DNA of 64,000 bases from Variovorax boronicumulans (GTDB lineage: Bacteria > Pseudomonadota > Gammaproteobacteria > Burkholderiales > Burkholderiaceae_C), in NCBI RefSeq assembly GCF_030812215.1, contig NZ_JAUSSG010000005.1:1-64000 (forward strand), read 5' to 3'. Below are positions 54,393 through 62,905 of this stretch, piece by piece (positions within the stretch are counted from its first letter, which is position 1; each line of letters begins with the position of its first letter). The position numbers and the translations under genes were made by a program. The notes below the pieces were generated by a model. That model was not told where the DNA came from. It saw only the letters and a list, made by a program, of their open reading frames with translations, and did not search any database.

Positions 54393-56980
54393 GGCGCGGC
54401 CTGCTGCTCGGGCGTGAGTCGGGGCCAGGTGCGTGCCCGCTTGAGCAGCGCCCCGTCGAACAGGGTGTCGCCGTCCAGCCGCACGCGGCCGAGGTCGGCG
54501 CCGAAGAGATTGCTGCGCCGCAGGTCCGCGCCGCGCAGGTCGGCCTTCTGCAGCACCGCGTCGCTGAGGTTCACGCCCGACAGCTGCGCCTTCGTGCAAA
54601 CACTCAGGCGCAGCAAAGCGCCCTTGGCGCTCGCGAGCCGCAGGTCGGCGCCGTCCAGGCGTGCCTCGCAGAGATTGGCGCCGTCCAGCGTTGCGCGGAC
54701 CATCTTCGCGCCGCGCAGGTCGCTCGCACCGAAGTTGAAGCTGCGCAGGTCGGCACCGCTCAGGTCGGCGGCCGCCATGCGCGTGCCGTTGACCGCCACA
54801 GCGCCGGCGCAGCGCGCCATCTTCAGGTCGGCGCCGTCGAGCTTGCTGGTGATGAAGGTCGCGCTCTCCAGCGTCGCGCCATGCAGGTCGACGCCCGACA
54901 GGTCGCATTCCATGAACGTGGCACCCGACAGGTCGGCCTCCGGGAAGCGCATGCCCCGCAAGTCGCGCTTGTACAGGGTCTGGCCCGCAAGCTTTGCGCC
55001 CTGCCAGTCGGCGCTGCCCCAGGTGGTGTCGAGCAACTGGGCGCCGGTAAAGACGGCGCGGCGCATCTGCGTGCCGGCGAAGGCGCAACCCATGAGGATG
55101 GCGCCGGAAAAATCGGCCTCGTCGAACACCGCACCGCTCAACTTCGCCTTGCCGAGGTTGGCCTTGCAGAACTTCGTGCCGATGGCGATGGCGCCTTCGA
55201 AGCGGGCATGCGCCAACACCGCGCCTGACAGATCGGCGCCCGAGAGGTTGGCATTGCGAAAGTCGGTGGCTTCGAGCCATGCACCTTCGAAATTGACCTC
55301 GCGCAGGTCCAGCCCCGAGAGGTCGGCACCGGTGAAGTCGATGCGCGCGAACATGCGGATGCCCGCCGGCACCGCGCGCGCCATTTCGCTGCGCAGCGTG
55401 GCGGCCTCGGCAGCGGGCATCGGATCGACCGGCGCCTGCATGTGGGCTGTGTCGAGATAGCCCTTGCGATGCGCGTCCTCCAGCGCATAGAGCTTGGGCA
55501 GCACCGGTGAGAGATCGATCGGCCGGGTGCCCGAGGCGGCGAGCGCGTGCATGTCCGCGAGATGCTTTTCCGCGCGGTAGACCGGCGGCCCGCGGTGCTG
55601 CAGCTTGGCGATGTTCATCTTCTCGGGCGGCACCGCGGCGATCTTCTCGAGCACGGCAACGGCGTCCTCGACGGCCGCCCACTGCTGCGCCTCGGCCAGC
55701 TTCATCTGCTTTTCCAGGTACGGCGGCAACGCGTCGCCAGTGGGCACCTTCTCCCGCGGCGGCATGCGGATGCCGAGCGCGTCGGGGTCCAGCCCCGCCT
55801 GCACGGCCTTCTGCCGCGCGATGGCGACGTCGGACTGCGCGCGGCGGTACTGGCCTTCGGCCTGCAGCCCCTCGATGGCGAAGGGCGCCTTCGCGGCCTC
55901 GACCTCGGGATCGACGGTGCTCACGCCCTCGGGCAGCAGGTCGTTGTCGACCAGCGCGTAGATCGCACCGGTCTTCGGATCGGCGCGCCTGGCAGCCGCA
56001 TCGAGGTAGTGCCGGTCGGAGCGGGCCTCGCCCAGCCGCTCGACCGCACCCATCAGGCTCACCACGTCGGAGCCGTCGTCGGTGCTCACCTCCGCGAGGC
56101 CCTGGAAGATCGCGATGCAGCGCTCGGCATGGGGGAAGAACCACACGGTGGTCAGGCGCAGCGGTACTTCGCGGATCTTCGGTTCGGCGTCCGGCATCCG
56201 GTAGCCGACGAAGACCCGGGCCCGCATTCCGGGCAAGCGGCCTTCGACCAGCGGCTTGCCCGGGTGCATGTTGTCGAACGAGAAGGCCTCGTTGCCGGCG
56301 AGCGCACCGCTCATCCATTGGTCTGGCTGCGCGAGGTTGAAGCAGCGCCAGTCGGTATCGGGCGGGAAGCCGGGCGCATGCTGCTTGAGATAGTCGGCGT
56401 CGTAGGTGCCGCGGTACTGCGCGCGCTGCGGATGCATCAGGTCCAGAGCGCCGAAGCCGGCAGGCACGATGGCCTGGTCCGGACGCAACAGCCGGTCGTT
56501 CGGCAGTTCGATGTTGGGCAGCCAGGTGACACCGGACTTGGCGGCACGGCCCCGCCCCTGCGGATTCGCCGCGAAGTCGGCACCGCCGTAGGCGGCGGAC
56601 CCATCGATCGGCATGGATTCGAAAGGTTGCGGCGCGCTCGGTCTGTCGCCGTCCCAGTAGCGGTCGCCGAACACGAGCAATGTCTTCTCGCGGTCGCCGA
56701 AACGTGCGCGCACCGCGCAGGCGGAAGGTCGATCCTTCGGCGGAAACGCCTTGCCGTGGACGAGGAATTCGGGCGTGAGCTTGGCAACGCCCTCGTCGAT
56801 CAGCGGCTGCGCCATCTCTTGAGAAAGAAAGCGCCACATCGACTGCTCTGCCCAGAGGCAGCCGCGCTCGCCCTGGGCGAACGGCAGGTGCAGGTACGCG
56901 CTGACGTTGAGGCCGAAGCGCTTGCGGAACTCGATGGGCCTGGTCGACAGGCCCAGCGCCTGGGGTTTGAGGACTTGCAT
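54389..56980 (-). CDS. DUF2169-pentapeptide fusion protein
   Basis: 863 residues. Residues about 1-300 are a DUF2169 domain (RFGLNVSAYLHLPFAQGERG, VTWLPNIELPNDRLLRPDQA, SGALAGNEAFSFDNMHPGKP). About 300-560 form a helical linker, and 575-850 are pentapeptide repeats (FTGADLSGLDLREVNFEGAW, LEATDFRNANLSGADLSGAV, RGADLRRSNLFGADLGRVRL). It combines the effector-loading adaptor fold with a long rod. It starts 18 bp after vgrG2 and overlaps the next pentapeptide gene as ATGA. Confidence 0.88.
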   Translation of the reverse strand: MQVLKPQALGLSTRPIEFRKRFGLNVSAYLHLPFAQGERGCLWAEQSMWRFLSQEMAQPLIDEGVAKLTPEFLVHGKAFPPKDRPSACAVRARFGDREKTLLVFGDRYWDGDRPSAPQPFESMPIDGSAAYGGADFAANPQGRGRAAKSGVTWLPNIELPNDRLLRPDQAIVPAGFGALDLMHPQRAQYRGTYDADYLKQHAPGFPPDTDWRCFNLAQPDQWMSGALAGNEAFSFDNMHPGKPLVEGRLPGMRARVFVGYRMPDAEPKIREVPLRLTTVWFFPHAERCIAIFQGLAEVSTDDGSDVVSLMGAVERLGEARSDRHYLDAAARRADPKTGAIYALVDNDLLPEGVSTVDPEVEAAKAPFAIEGLQAEGQYRRAQSDVAIARQKAVQAGLDPDALGIRMPPREKVPTGDALPPYLEKQMKLAEAQQWAAVEDAVAVLEKIAAVPPEKMNIAKLQHRGPPVYRAEKHLADMHALAASGTRPIDLSPVLPKLYALEDAHRKGYLDTAHMQAPVDPMPAAEAATLRSEMARAVPAGIRMFARIDFTGADLSGLDLREVNFEGAWLEATDFRNANLSGADLSGAVLAHARFEGAIAIGTKFCKANLGKAKLSGAVFDEADFSGAILMGCAFAGTQMRRAVFTGAQLLDTTWGSADWQGAKLAGQTLYKRDLRGMRFPEADLSGATFMECDLSGVDLHGATLESATFITSKLDGADLKMARCAGAVAVNGTRMAAADLSGADLRSFNFGASDLRGAKMVRATLDGANLCEARLDGADLRLASAKGALLRLSVCTKAQLSGVNLSDAVLQKADLRGADLRRSNLFGADLGRVRLDGDTLFDGALLKRARTWPRLTPEQQAAP

Positions 56981-56998
56981 GTCGCGCTTGTGTCCTTG

Positions 56999-59941
56999 TT
57001 ACCGGCCGCCGCCGGCACCGCCGCCGCCGGCACCGCCACCGCCACCGCCGCCACCGCCACCGCCGCCACCGCCACCGCCGCTACCGCCACCACCGCTGCC
57101 GGATGGCGGCGGCTGCCACGCCTGTGTCGGCTCGATTTCGTCCTCGGGCGGCGGCGGCGCAGCCGGTGTGTTGTCGGCGTTGCGCGACTGGTCCTTGGCG
57201 AGCGCGTCGGCGCCGATCGAGTCGCCACCGGAAGCCATCTCCAGGAGGACCTCGAGCCCCGTGCCGACCACGGGCACCGCCGCCATGATCCCCTGGTTGT
57301 GCCGCATGCGGGTCATGCCCTGCAGGGCGGACAGGCGCCCGGCCAGTCCGGGCAGTCCCGCCGCCTCGGCTTCCTTGGCCGCAATCTTCAACTGCTTCTC
57401 GGCCGCGGCGTACTGGTCGAACGTGGCACCGATGTCCACGAAGGCGCTGCCCGCACCGGCCACCGCACCCAGCGCGCCGCCCACCGCGGCCGCTCCCGCA
57501 CCGGCACCGCCGGCGCCGGGCGTGAAGGTCTTGAGCACATGCGCTTCCACCGACTGGGGCGAGGCCTCGTATTCCATGGCGGCGACGCCGACGAGCTTCA
57601 GGGCCAGCGTGTTCTCGATCTGCACGCCGATGAAGTTGGACATGCTCAGCGCGAGGGCGCTCTCCACGCTCATGCCCATGAAGGTGGAGCGCGCGATGCC
57701 CAGGTTGGCCTCGCTGTTGATGCCGATATAGCCGCTGGAGTTCGGGCCGAGCACCGTGGTGTTGGAGCCGATCGAGGTCGCGTCGATGTTGCCCACGGCC
57801 ATCATCTCGATGCCGGTGTTGCTCATCAGCTTGATCTTGTTTGCCATCAGGTGCAGCGGCCCGGTCGGCACGGTGATGTACTTGGAGCTTGCGCCCGTCA
57901 CCAGCCAGTCGATGTGCGCGGCCTCGAAGCTCATCTTCGCCGCCTTGTAGGTGAGGTTGCCGCTCACCGAGATGGTCTGGTTGCCCGTCACGGTGCGGGT
58001 CTCTCCGGCGCGCGAGATGTCGCTGCGCGCGCCGATCACCTCGTGCGTGCTCGTGCCTTTCACCTTCAGCATGTCGTTGCTGTCGACGAAGGTGTCGCGG
58101 TTGCCCACCACCTGGTTGTTCTGCTTGCCCTTGACCGTGTTCTTCTGGTCGACCACCACCATGGTGGTCTCGTTGCGCGTCACCGTGCTCTTGCGGTCGC
58201 GGTCCACGTGCTGGGTCTGGTCGCGCTTGACGGTCACCGACTGGTCGCGGTCCACCGTCGTGGAGTCGTCGCGCTCCACGCTGCGGCTCATGTCCAGCTC
58301 GGCGTGGATGTTGATGTTCTCCTCGCCCTTCTTGTCCTCGAACATGATCTCGTTGTAGTTCGCGGGACCGCCGCCGGGCGTGGAGCGGGTCTTGAAGCCG
58401 CTCTGCGTGGGCGACTTGTACGGGATCGGCTGGTCGTCGTTGTAGACGCGGCCCATGATGATCGGCCGGTCGGGGTCGCCGTTCAAAAAGTCGACGATCA
58501 CCTCCTGGCCGATCCGCGGAATGAAATACCCGCCCCAGCCCTTGCCGCCCCAGGGCTGCGACACGCGCACCCAGCAGGTCGACTTCTCGTTGCTCTCGTC
58601 GTAGCGGTCCCAGTGGAAGTGCACCTTCACGCGGCCGTGGTCGTCCACGTGCAGCTCGTCGCCGGCCGGGCCGACCACGATGGCCGTCTGCGGGCCGGGC
58701 ATGGTCACGCGCGGCGTGAGGCGCGGCGGGCGGTAGGCGCGCTCCAGCGGAATCGCGGTGATGAGGAACGCGCTCGCGCCCGGCTGCGAGGTGTTGAGCA
58801 TCGGCGTGCTGGCGATCAGGTCTTCCATCACCTGCAGCGTGTCGGCGTTCACCGCGTCGCCCTGCAGCACCTCGGCCAGGGCCGTGTGCACCTGCTGGGG
58901 CACCGCCGCGCTCGCGCTCACGCTTTCATAGCCGGGGTGGCTGGCCATGAAGGTGCAGGCCGCGATCACGTAGTCGCCGTTGCGCGTGCCGTCGGGATCG
59001 CCCTCGAACTTGAAGCTGCGCCCCGCCGTCACATCGGGCCAGGTGGTCAGCGCCCAGTGGCGGTCGCGGCGTGCATTGAGTTCGTCGCCGCGCAGCTTGG
59101 TGCGGTTGTCGGCGTCGTCGCCGGTGAAGTAGCCGCCCGGGAATTCGAACGCTTCGAAATCGGCCAGCTCGTGGTCATCCTTCACGTCGATGGTGGCGCC
59201 CAGCTTCTTCTTGATCGCCTTGAAGTCGCTGTCGCGCGAGGCCTGCTTGCCGGTGTCGAACTGGCGCGAACTCACCCAGCGCGAGATCTCGTTGTGCCGC
59301 GCCTCGGTCGCATCGCTGGGCATGTAGCGCAAGGTGCCTTCGACCGGCAGCTTCTCGTGCGCGAGATCGCTCGCGTCCGACAGGTGCATGGTGCCCGGCG
59401 CATCGTGCGCGTCGAACCAGTAGTAGATGCCCTCGTCCTCCAGAAGGCGCGAGAGGAACTGGTAGTCGTTCTCCTGGTGCTGCACGCAGTAGCGCCGCGG
59501 ATTGTGCGTGCCGATCACGTTGCCGGCCTTGGTCTTCTTGAAGCGCTTGATCGGGCTGTCCTCGAACACCGCGTCGAGCACCTCGAGCACCTTCTTGTCC
59601 TGCAGGATGCGCGAGTTGGTGCGCTTGGTGAGCAGCCAGAACCACGAGCGCAGCGTGATGCGGTATTCGAAGTGCCTCCCCACATGCCCCGCGCGCACGA
59701 AACGCACCGCATGGCCCTGGCAGTGCCGCTCGTGCCTGGCGCCGTCCTTGTCCTGGAACTCGATGACCACGTCGAACGCGCGGCCCAGGATGTCCTTGGC
59801 ATCGAGCGCCTTGTTCTTCGAGAGCACGGTGAGCTCGTAGGCCGAAGGCCGCGCCAGCGCCTCGTGACCCACGATGCGCCAGAACATCAGGTCGTTCTTG
59901 GCGGGTGAATCGGTCTCGATGCGGAACTCGTGGTCGGCCAT
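56999..59941 (-). CDS. vgrG: VgrG spike protein with long glycine-rich C-terminal extension (copy 2)
   Basis: 980 residues. The gp27/gp5 part to about 560 is nearly the same as in copy 1; the beta-helix that follows differs (EEINIHAELDMSRSVERDDS, VDRDQSVTVKRDQTQHVDRD, MANKIKLMSNTGIEMMAVGN). From about 795 there is an Ala/Gly-rich helical region (GAGGAGAGAAAVGGALGAVA) and a helix-rich segment, then a Pro/Glu stretch (PAAPPPPEDEIEPTQAW) and a terminal run of about 28 glycines with occasional Ser/Ala/Arg. This extension is not a known toxin domain; it may be a membrane-active or cargo-binding tail. Confidence 0.95.
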   Translation of the reverse strand: MADHEFRIETDSPAKNDLMFWRIVGHEALARPSAYELTVLSKNKALDAKDILGRAFDVVIEFQDKDGARHERHCQGHAVRFVRAGHVGRHFEYRITLRSWFWLLTKRTNSRILQDKKVLEVLDAVFEDSPIKRFKKTKAGNVIGTHNPRRYCVQHQENDYQFLSRLLEDEGIYYWFDAHDAPGTMHLSDASDLAHEKLPVEGTLRYMPSDATEARHNEISRWVSSRQFDTGKQASRDSDFKAIKKKLGATIDVKDDHELADFEAFEFPGGYFTGDDADNRTKLRGDELNARRDRHWALTTWPDVTAGRSFKFEGDPDGTRNGDYVIAACTFMASHPGYESVSASAAVPQQVHTALAEVLQGDAVNADTLQVMEDLIASTPMLNTSQPGASAFLITAIPLERAYRPPRLTPRVTMPGPQTAIVVGPAGDELHVDDHGRVKVHFHWDRYDESNEKSTCWVRVSQPWGGKGWGGYFIPRIGQEVIVDFLNGDPDRPIIMGRVYNDDQPIPYKSPTQSGFKTRSTPGGGPANYNEIMFEDKKGEENINIHAELDMSRSVERDDSTTVDRDQSVTVKRDQTQHVDRDRKSTVTRNETTMVVVDQKNTVKGKQNNQVVGNRDTFVDSNDMLKVKGTSTHEVIGARSDISRAGETRTVTGNQTISVSGNLTYKAAKMSFEAAHIDWLVTGASSKYITVPTGPLHLMANKIKLMSNTGIEMMAVGNIDATSIGSNTTVLGPNSSGYIGINSEANLGIARSTFMGMSVESALALSMSNFIGVQIENTLALKLVGVAAMEYEASPQSVEAHVLKTFTPGAGGAGAGAAAVGGALGAVAGAGSAFVDIGATFDQYAAAEKQLKIAAKEAEAAGLPGLAGRLSALQGMTRMRHNQGIMAAVPVVGTGLEVLLEMASGGDSIGADALAKDQSRNADNTPAAPPPPEDEIEPTQAWQPPPSGSGGGGSGGGGGGGGGGGGGGGGAGGGGAGGGR
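57001..57110. repeat. CCG/CCA triplet tract encoding the VgrG2 polyglycine end
   Basis: About 100 bp of imperfect CCG/CCA/GCC triplets encode the C-terminal glycine run of VgrG2. Triplet slippage would lengthen or shorten the run without shifting frame. Confidence 0.8.
58300..59941 (-). repeat. Region duplicated between the two vgrG genes (copy B)
   Basis: First 1.6 kb of vgrG2, closely matching 50500-52137. Both copies are in the same orientation. Confidence 0.75.
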
Positions 59942-60001
59942 GTCTTGGTCTCTTGCGTAAGTGCGGTGTCAGTCGTCGCGGCCAGTTCGCGGAACACCGC
60001 G

Positions 60002-60090
60002 GAACCGGCTTTGCCGGGCCGCTGGTGTTGCCCCCTGCAAGGGGGTTGGCGAAGCGACACGAAGTGCGCGAAGACTGGGGGTGTGCTTCA
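60002..60090. repeat. Candidate Comamonadaceae-type intergenic repeat between clpV and vgrG2
   Basis: The stretch contains CCCCCTGCAAGGGGG (a C5/G5 stem-loop) followed by TTGGCGAAGCGACACGAAGT and ends GACTGGGGGTG. I recall intergenic elements of this form from Variovorax/Acidovorax genomes. It lies within the 151-bp gap between two genes of the same operon. Only one copy is in this window, so repetition must be checked genome-wide. Confidence 0.5.
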
Positions 60091-60092
60091 TG

Positions 60093-62828
60093 TCAATCGA
60101 ACGCGTAGGTGAAATCGGCGTCCTTCACGTCCAGCGCGACGCGGCGGATTTCTCCACCGGACGCCAGGCGTTGCAGGTACTCGACGGAAATCGTGGGCAG
60201 CACCGTGTTGGTCAGGATCGCGTCGATCACGCGGCCGCCCGACTCCGGGTCCTGGCAGCGCGCGACCACCTGGTCGACCACCGCGTCGCTGTATTCGAAA
60301 GGCACGCCGTGGTTGGTTTCCACGCGCTTCTTGATGCGTCCCAGCTGCAGCCGCACGATCTTCTTCATCATGTCCGGCGACAGCGGGTAATAGGGAATCG
60401 TCACGATGCGGCCCAGCAGCGCGGGCGGGAACACCTTCATGAGCGGTGCCTTCAGCGCATCGGCCAGCGCATTCGAATCGGGCAAGAGCTCGGGGTCGCG
60501 GCACATGCTCATCACGAGCTCGCTGCCGGCGTTGGTGGTGAGCAGGATGATCGTGTTCTTGAAATCGATCATGCGGCCCTCGCCGTCTTCCATCCAGCCC
60601 TTGTCGAACACCTGGAAGAAGATCTCGTGCACGTCGGGGTGGGCCTTCTCCACTTCGTCGAGCAGCACCACGCTGTACGGCCGGCGGCGCACCGCCTCGG
60701 TCAGGATGCCGCCCTCGCCATAGCCGACGTAGCCGGGCGGCGCGCCCTTGAGCGTGGAGACGGTGTGCGCCTCCTGGAACTCGCTCATGTTGATGGTGAT
60801 GATGTTCTGCTCGCCGCCGTAGAGCGCTTCGGCCAGCGCCAACGCGGTCTCTGTCTTGCCGACGCCCGAGGTGCCGCAGAGCATGAAGACGCCGATGGGC
60901 TTTTGCGGGTTGTCCAGCCGCGCGCGCGAAGTCTGGATGCGGCGCGCGATCATCTCCAGGCCGTGCTTCTGGCCGATGACGCGCTGGTTGAGCGTGTCGG
61001 CGAGCTTGAGCACCGCCTCGACTTCGTTCTTGACCATGCGGCCGACCGGAATGCCGGTCCAGTCCGCGACCACCGAGGCCACGGCCTGCTCATCGACCGA
61101 AGGAAGGATGAGTGGCGACTCGCCCTGCACCGAATGGATCTTGGCCTGCAGCTCGTGCAGTTCGGCAAGCAGCGCAGCGCGGTCGTGCGCGGGGACTGCT
61201 GCTGCAGCGGTGGCTGGATCTGCCGGCGCGGCGGCGGCCGTTGCATCGGCGGCGGTTGCAGGCGCATCCACCGGCCTGTTCCCCGCGCGCAATTTGCTGC
61301 GCAGTTCCAGCAGCCGGTCGACCAGCCCCTTCTCTTCCTGCCAGCGCGCATTCAGCCCCTCGAGCTGCTGCTTCGATTCGACCAGCAGCGCCTCCACCTG
61401 CGCCGAGCGCTTGGTCACGTCGATGCCGATGGTGGCCTCGCGGCCGATGATTTCCTGCTCGACCGTGAGGCCTTCGATGCGGCGCATGCAGTCTTCCACC
61501 TCGGGCGGCGTCGCGTGCTGCGACACGGCCACGCGGGCGCATGCGGTGTCGAGCAGGCTCACCGCCTTGTCGGGCAACTGGCGCGCGGGAATGTAGCGGT
61601 GCGAGAGCTTGACCGCGGCCTCGATGGCCTCGTCGAGCAGCTGCACGCGGTGGTGCTTTTCCAGCACGCTGGCCACGCCGCGCAGCATCAATATCGCCTT
61701 CACCTCGTCGGGCTCGGGCACCTGCACGACCTGGAAGCGGCGGGTGAGCGCCGGGTCTTTCTCGATGTACTTCTTGTACTCGGCCCAGGTGGTCGCGCCG
61801 ATGGTGCGCAGGTTGCCGCGTGCGAGCGCGGGCTTGAGCAGGTTGGCCGCATCGCCGGTGCCGGCCGCGCCGCCCGCGCCCACGAGCGTGTGGATCTCGT
61901 CGATGAACAAGATGATCGGCGTCGGCGAGCTCTGCACCTCGTCGATCACCTGGCGCAGCCGCTGCTCGAACTCGCCCTTCATGCTCGCACCGGCCTGCAA
62001 CAGGCCGATGTCGAGCGTGAGCAGCTTCACGTCTTTCAGTTGCGGCGGCACGTCGCCGCGCGCGAGGCGCTGCGCAAAACCTTCCACCACCGCGGTCTTG
62101 CCAACGCCGGCCTCCCCGGTCAGCAGCGGATTGTTCTGGCGGCGGCGCATGAGGATGTCGACGATCTGGCGAATCTCTTCGTCGCGCCCGGTCACCGGGT
62201 CCATCTCTCCCTTCTTGGCTTTCTCCGTGAGGTCGACAGCAAATTTCTTGAGCGCATCGCCCTTGCCCATGGCGGCCGGCGCCATCGCGCCGGAGTCTTC
62301 GCCGGGGGCGCCGCTGCCCATGCCGGTGCCGTCCTGCGCGCGCATCTGCGATTCGGGCGAGGCGTCGCAGATCTTCGGAAAGTTGTCGGCCAGGTCCTCG
62401 ACCTTGATCTTCTCGAACTGTTTCGAAAGACCGAAGAGCGGGTTGCGCAGGCTCTGCGTCTTCAGCATGCCCACCAGGATGTAGCCGGTGCGCACCTGCG
62501 CTTCGCCGAACTGCAGCGTGGCGTAGGTCCATGCACGCTCGATGGCGTTCTCGATGTGCGGCGAGAAGTCGCTGATCGCGGTAGCGCCGCGCGGCAGGCG
62601 GTCCAGTGCGGTCGTCATGTCCTTGGCGATCACCGACACATCGAGGCCGTAGTGCTGGATCACGCGGTGCAGGTCGGAGTCCTGCGCCTGCAGCAGCTGG
62701 GCGAACCAGTGCTCCAGCTCCACATACGGATTGCCCCGCATCTTACAGAACACCGTGGCGCCTTCGATGGCCTTGTAGGCCAGCGAGTTGAGCTTGCCGA
62801 AGAGGGCGGTGCGACTGATTTCACTCAT
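60093..62828 (-). CDS. clpV: Type VI ATPase ClpV
   Basis: 911 residues (TssH). N-terminal Clp-N repeats (AYKAIEGATVFCKMRGNPYV), first AAA+ module with GEAGVGKTAVVEGFAQRLAR and IILFIDEIHTLVGAGGAAGT, a middle coiled coil, and second AAA+ module with MLCGTSGVGKTETALALAEA and VVLLDEVEKAHPDVHEIFFQ. An Ala/Pro-rich insert lies in the middle domain (about 515-560). It disassembles contracted TssBC sheath. It is the first gene of the minus-strand run, with its promoter probably between it and the methyltransferase gene. Confidence 0.96.
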   Translation of the reverse strand: MSEISRTALFGKLNSLAYKAIEGATVFCKMRGNPYVELEHWFAQLLQAQDSDLHRVIQHYGLDVSVIAKDMTTALDRLPRGATAISDFSPHIENAIERAWTYATLQFGEAQVRTGYILVGMLKTQSLRNPLFGLSKQFEKIKVEDLADNFPKICDASPESQMRAQDGTGMGSGAPGEDSGAMAPAAMGKGDALKKFAVDLTEKAKKGEMDPVTGRDEEIRQIVDILMRRRQNNPLLTGEAGVGKTAVVEGFAQRLARGDVPPQLKDVKLLTLDIGLLQAGASMKGEFEQRLRQVIDEVQSSPTPIILFIDEIHTLVGAGGAAGTGDAANLLKPALARGNLRTIGATTWAEYKKYIEKDPALTRRFQVVQVPEPDEVKAILMLRGVASVLEKHHRVQLLDEAIEAAVKLSHRYIPARQLPDKAVSLLDTACARVAVSQHATPPEVEDCMRRIEGLTVEQEIIGREATIGIDVTKRSAQVEALLVESKQQLEGLNARWQEEKGLVDRLLELRSKLRAGNRPVDAPATAADATAAAAPADPATAAAAVPAHDRAALLAELHELQAKIHSVQGESPLILPSVDEQAVASVVADWTGIPVGRMVKNEVEAVLKLADTLNQRVIGQKHGLEMIARRIQTSRARLDNPQKPIGVFMLCGTSGVGKTETALALAEALYGGEQNIITINMSEFQEAHTVSTLKGAPPGYVGYGEGGILTEAVRRRPYSVVLLDEVEKAHPDVHEIFFQVFDKGWMEDGEGRMIDFKNTIILLTTNAGSELVMSMCRDPELLPDSNALADALKAPLMKVFPPALLGRIVTIPYYPLSPDMMKKIVRLQLGRIKKRVETNHGVPFEYSDAVVDQVVARCQDPESGGRVIDAILTNTVLPTISVEYLQRLASGGEIRRVALDVKDADFTYAFD

Positions 62829-62905
62829 GGAAGACTCCGTATCTGTTGAAGACGATTCACGCCGGGAAATTTGAATGACGGACGTTCGGCGATGGGTGGG
62901 CGAAT

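Noticed and set aside
53334-56837. 1167-codon minus-strand frame joining two pentapeptide genes
   Set aside because: The first 800 codons are a wrong frame of the DUF2169-pentapeptide gene; only the part from 54392 is real.
55547-59908. Very long plus-strand frame of 1453 codons opposite vgrG2 and the DUF2169-pentapeptide gene
   Set aside because: High GC leaves long open frames opposite real genes; the translation is His/Arg/Val-rich without any domain, and the minus strand carries clear VgrG and pentapeptide proteins.
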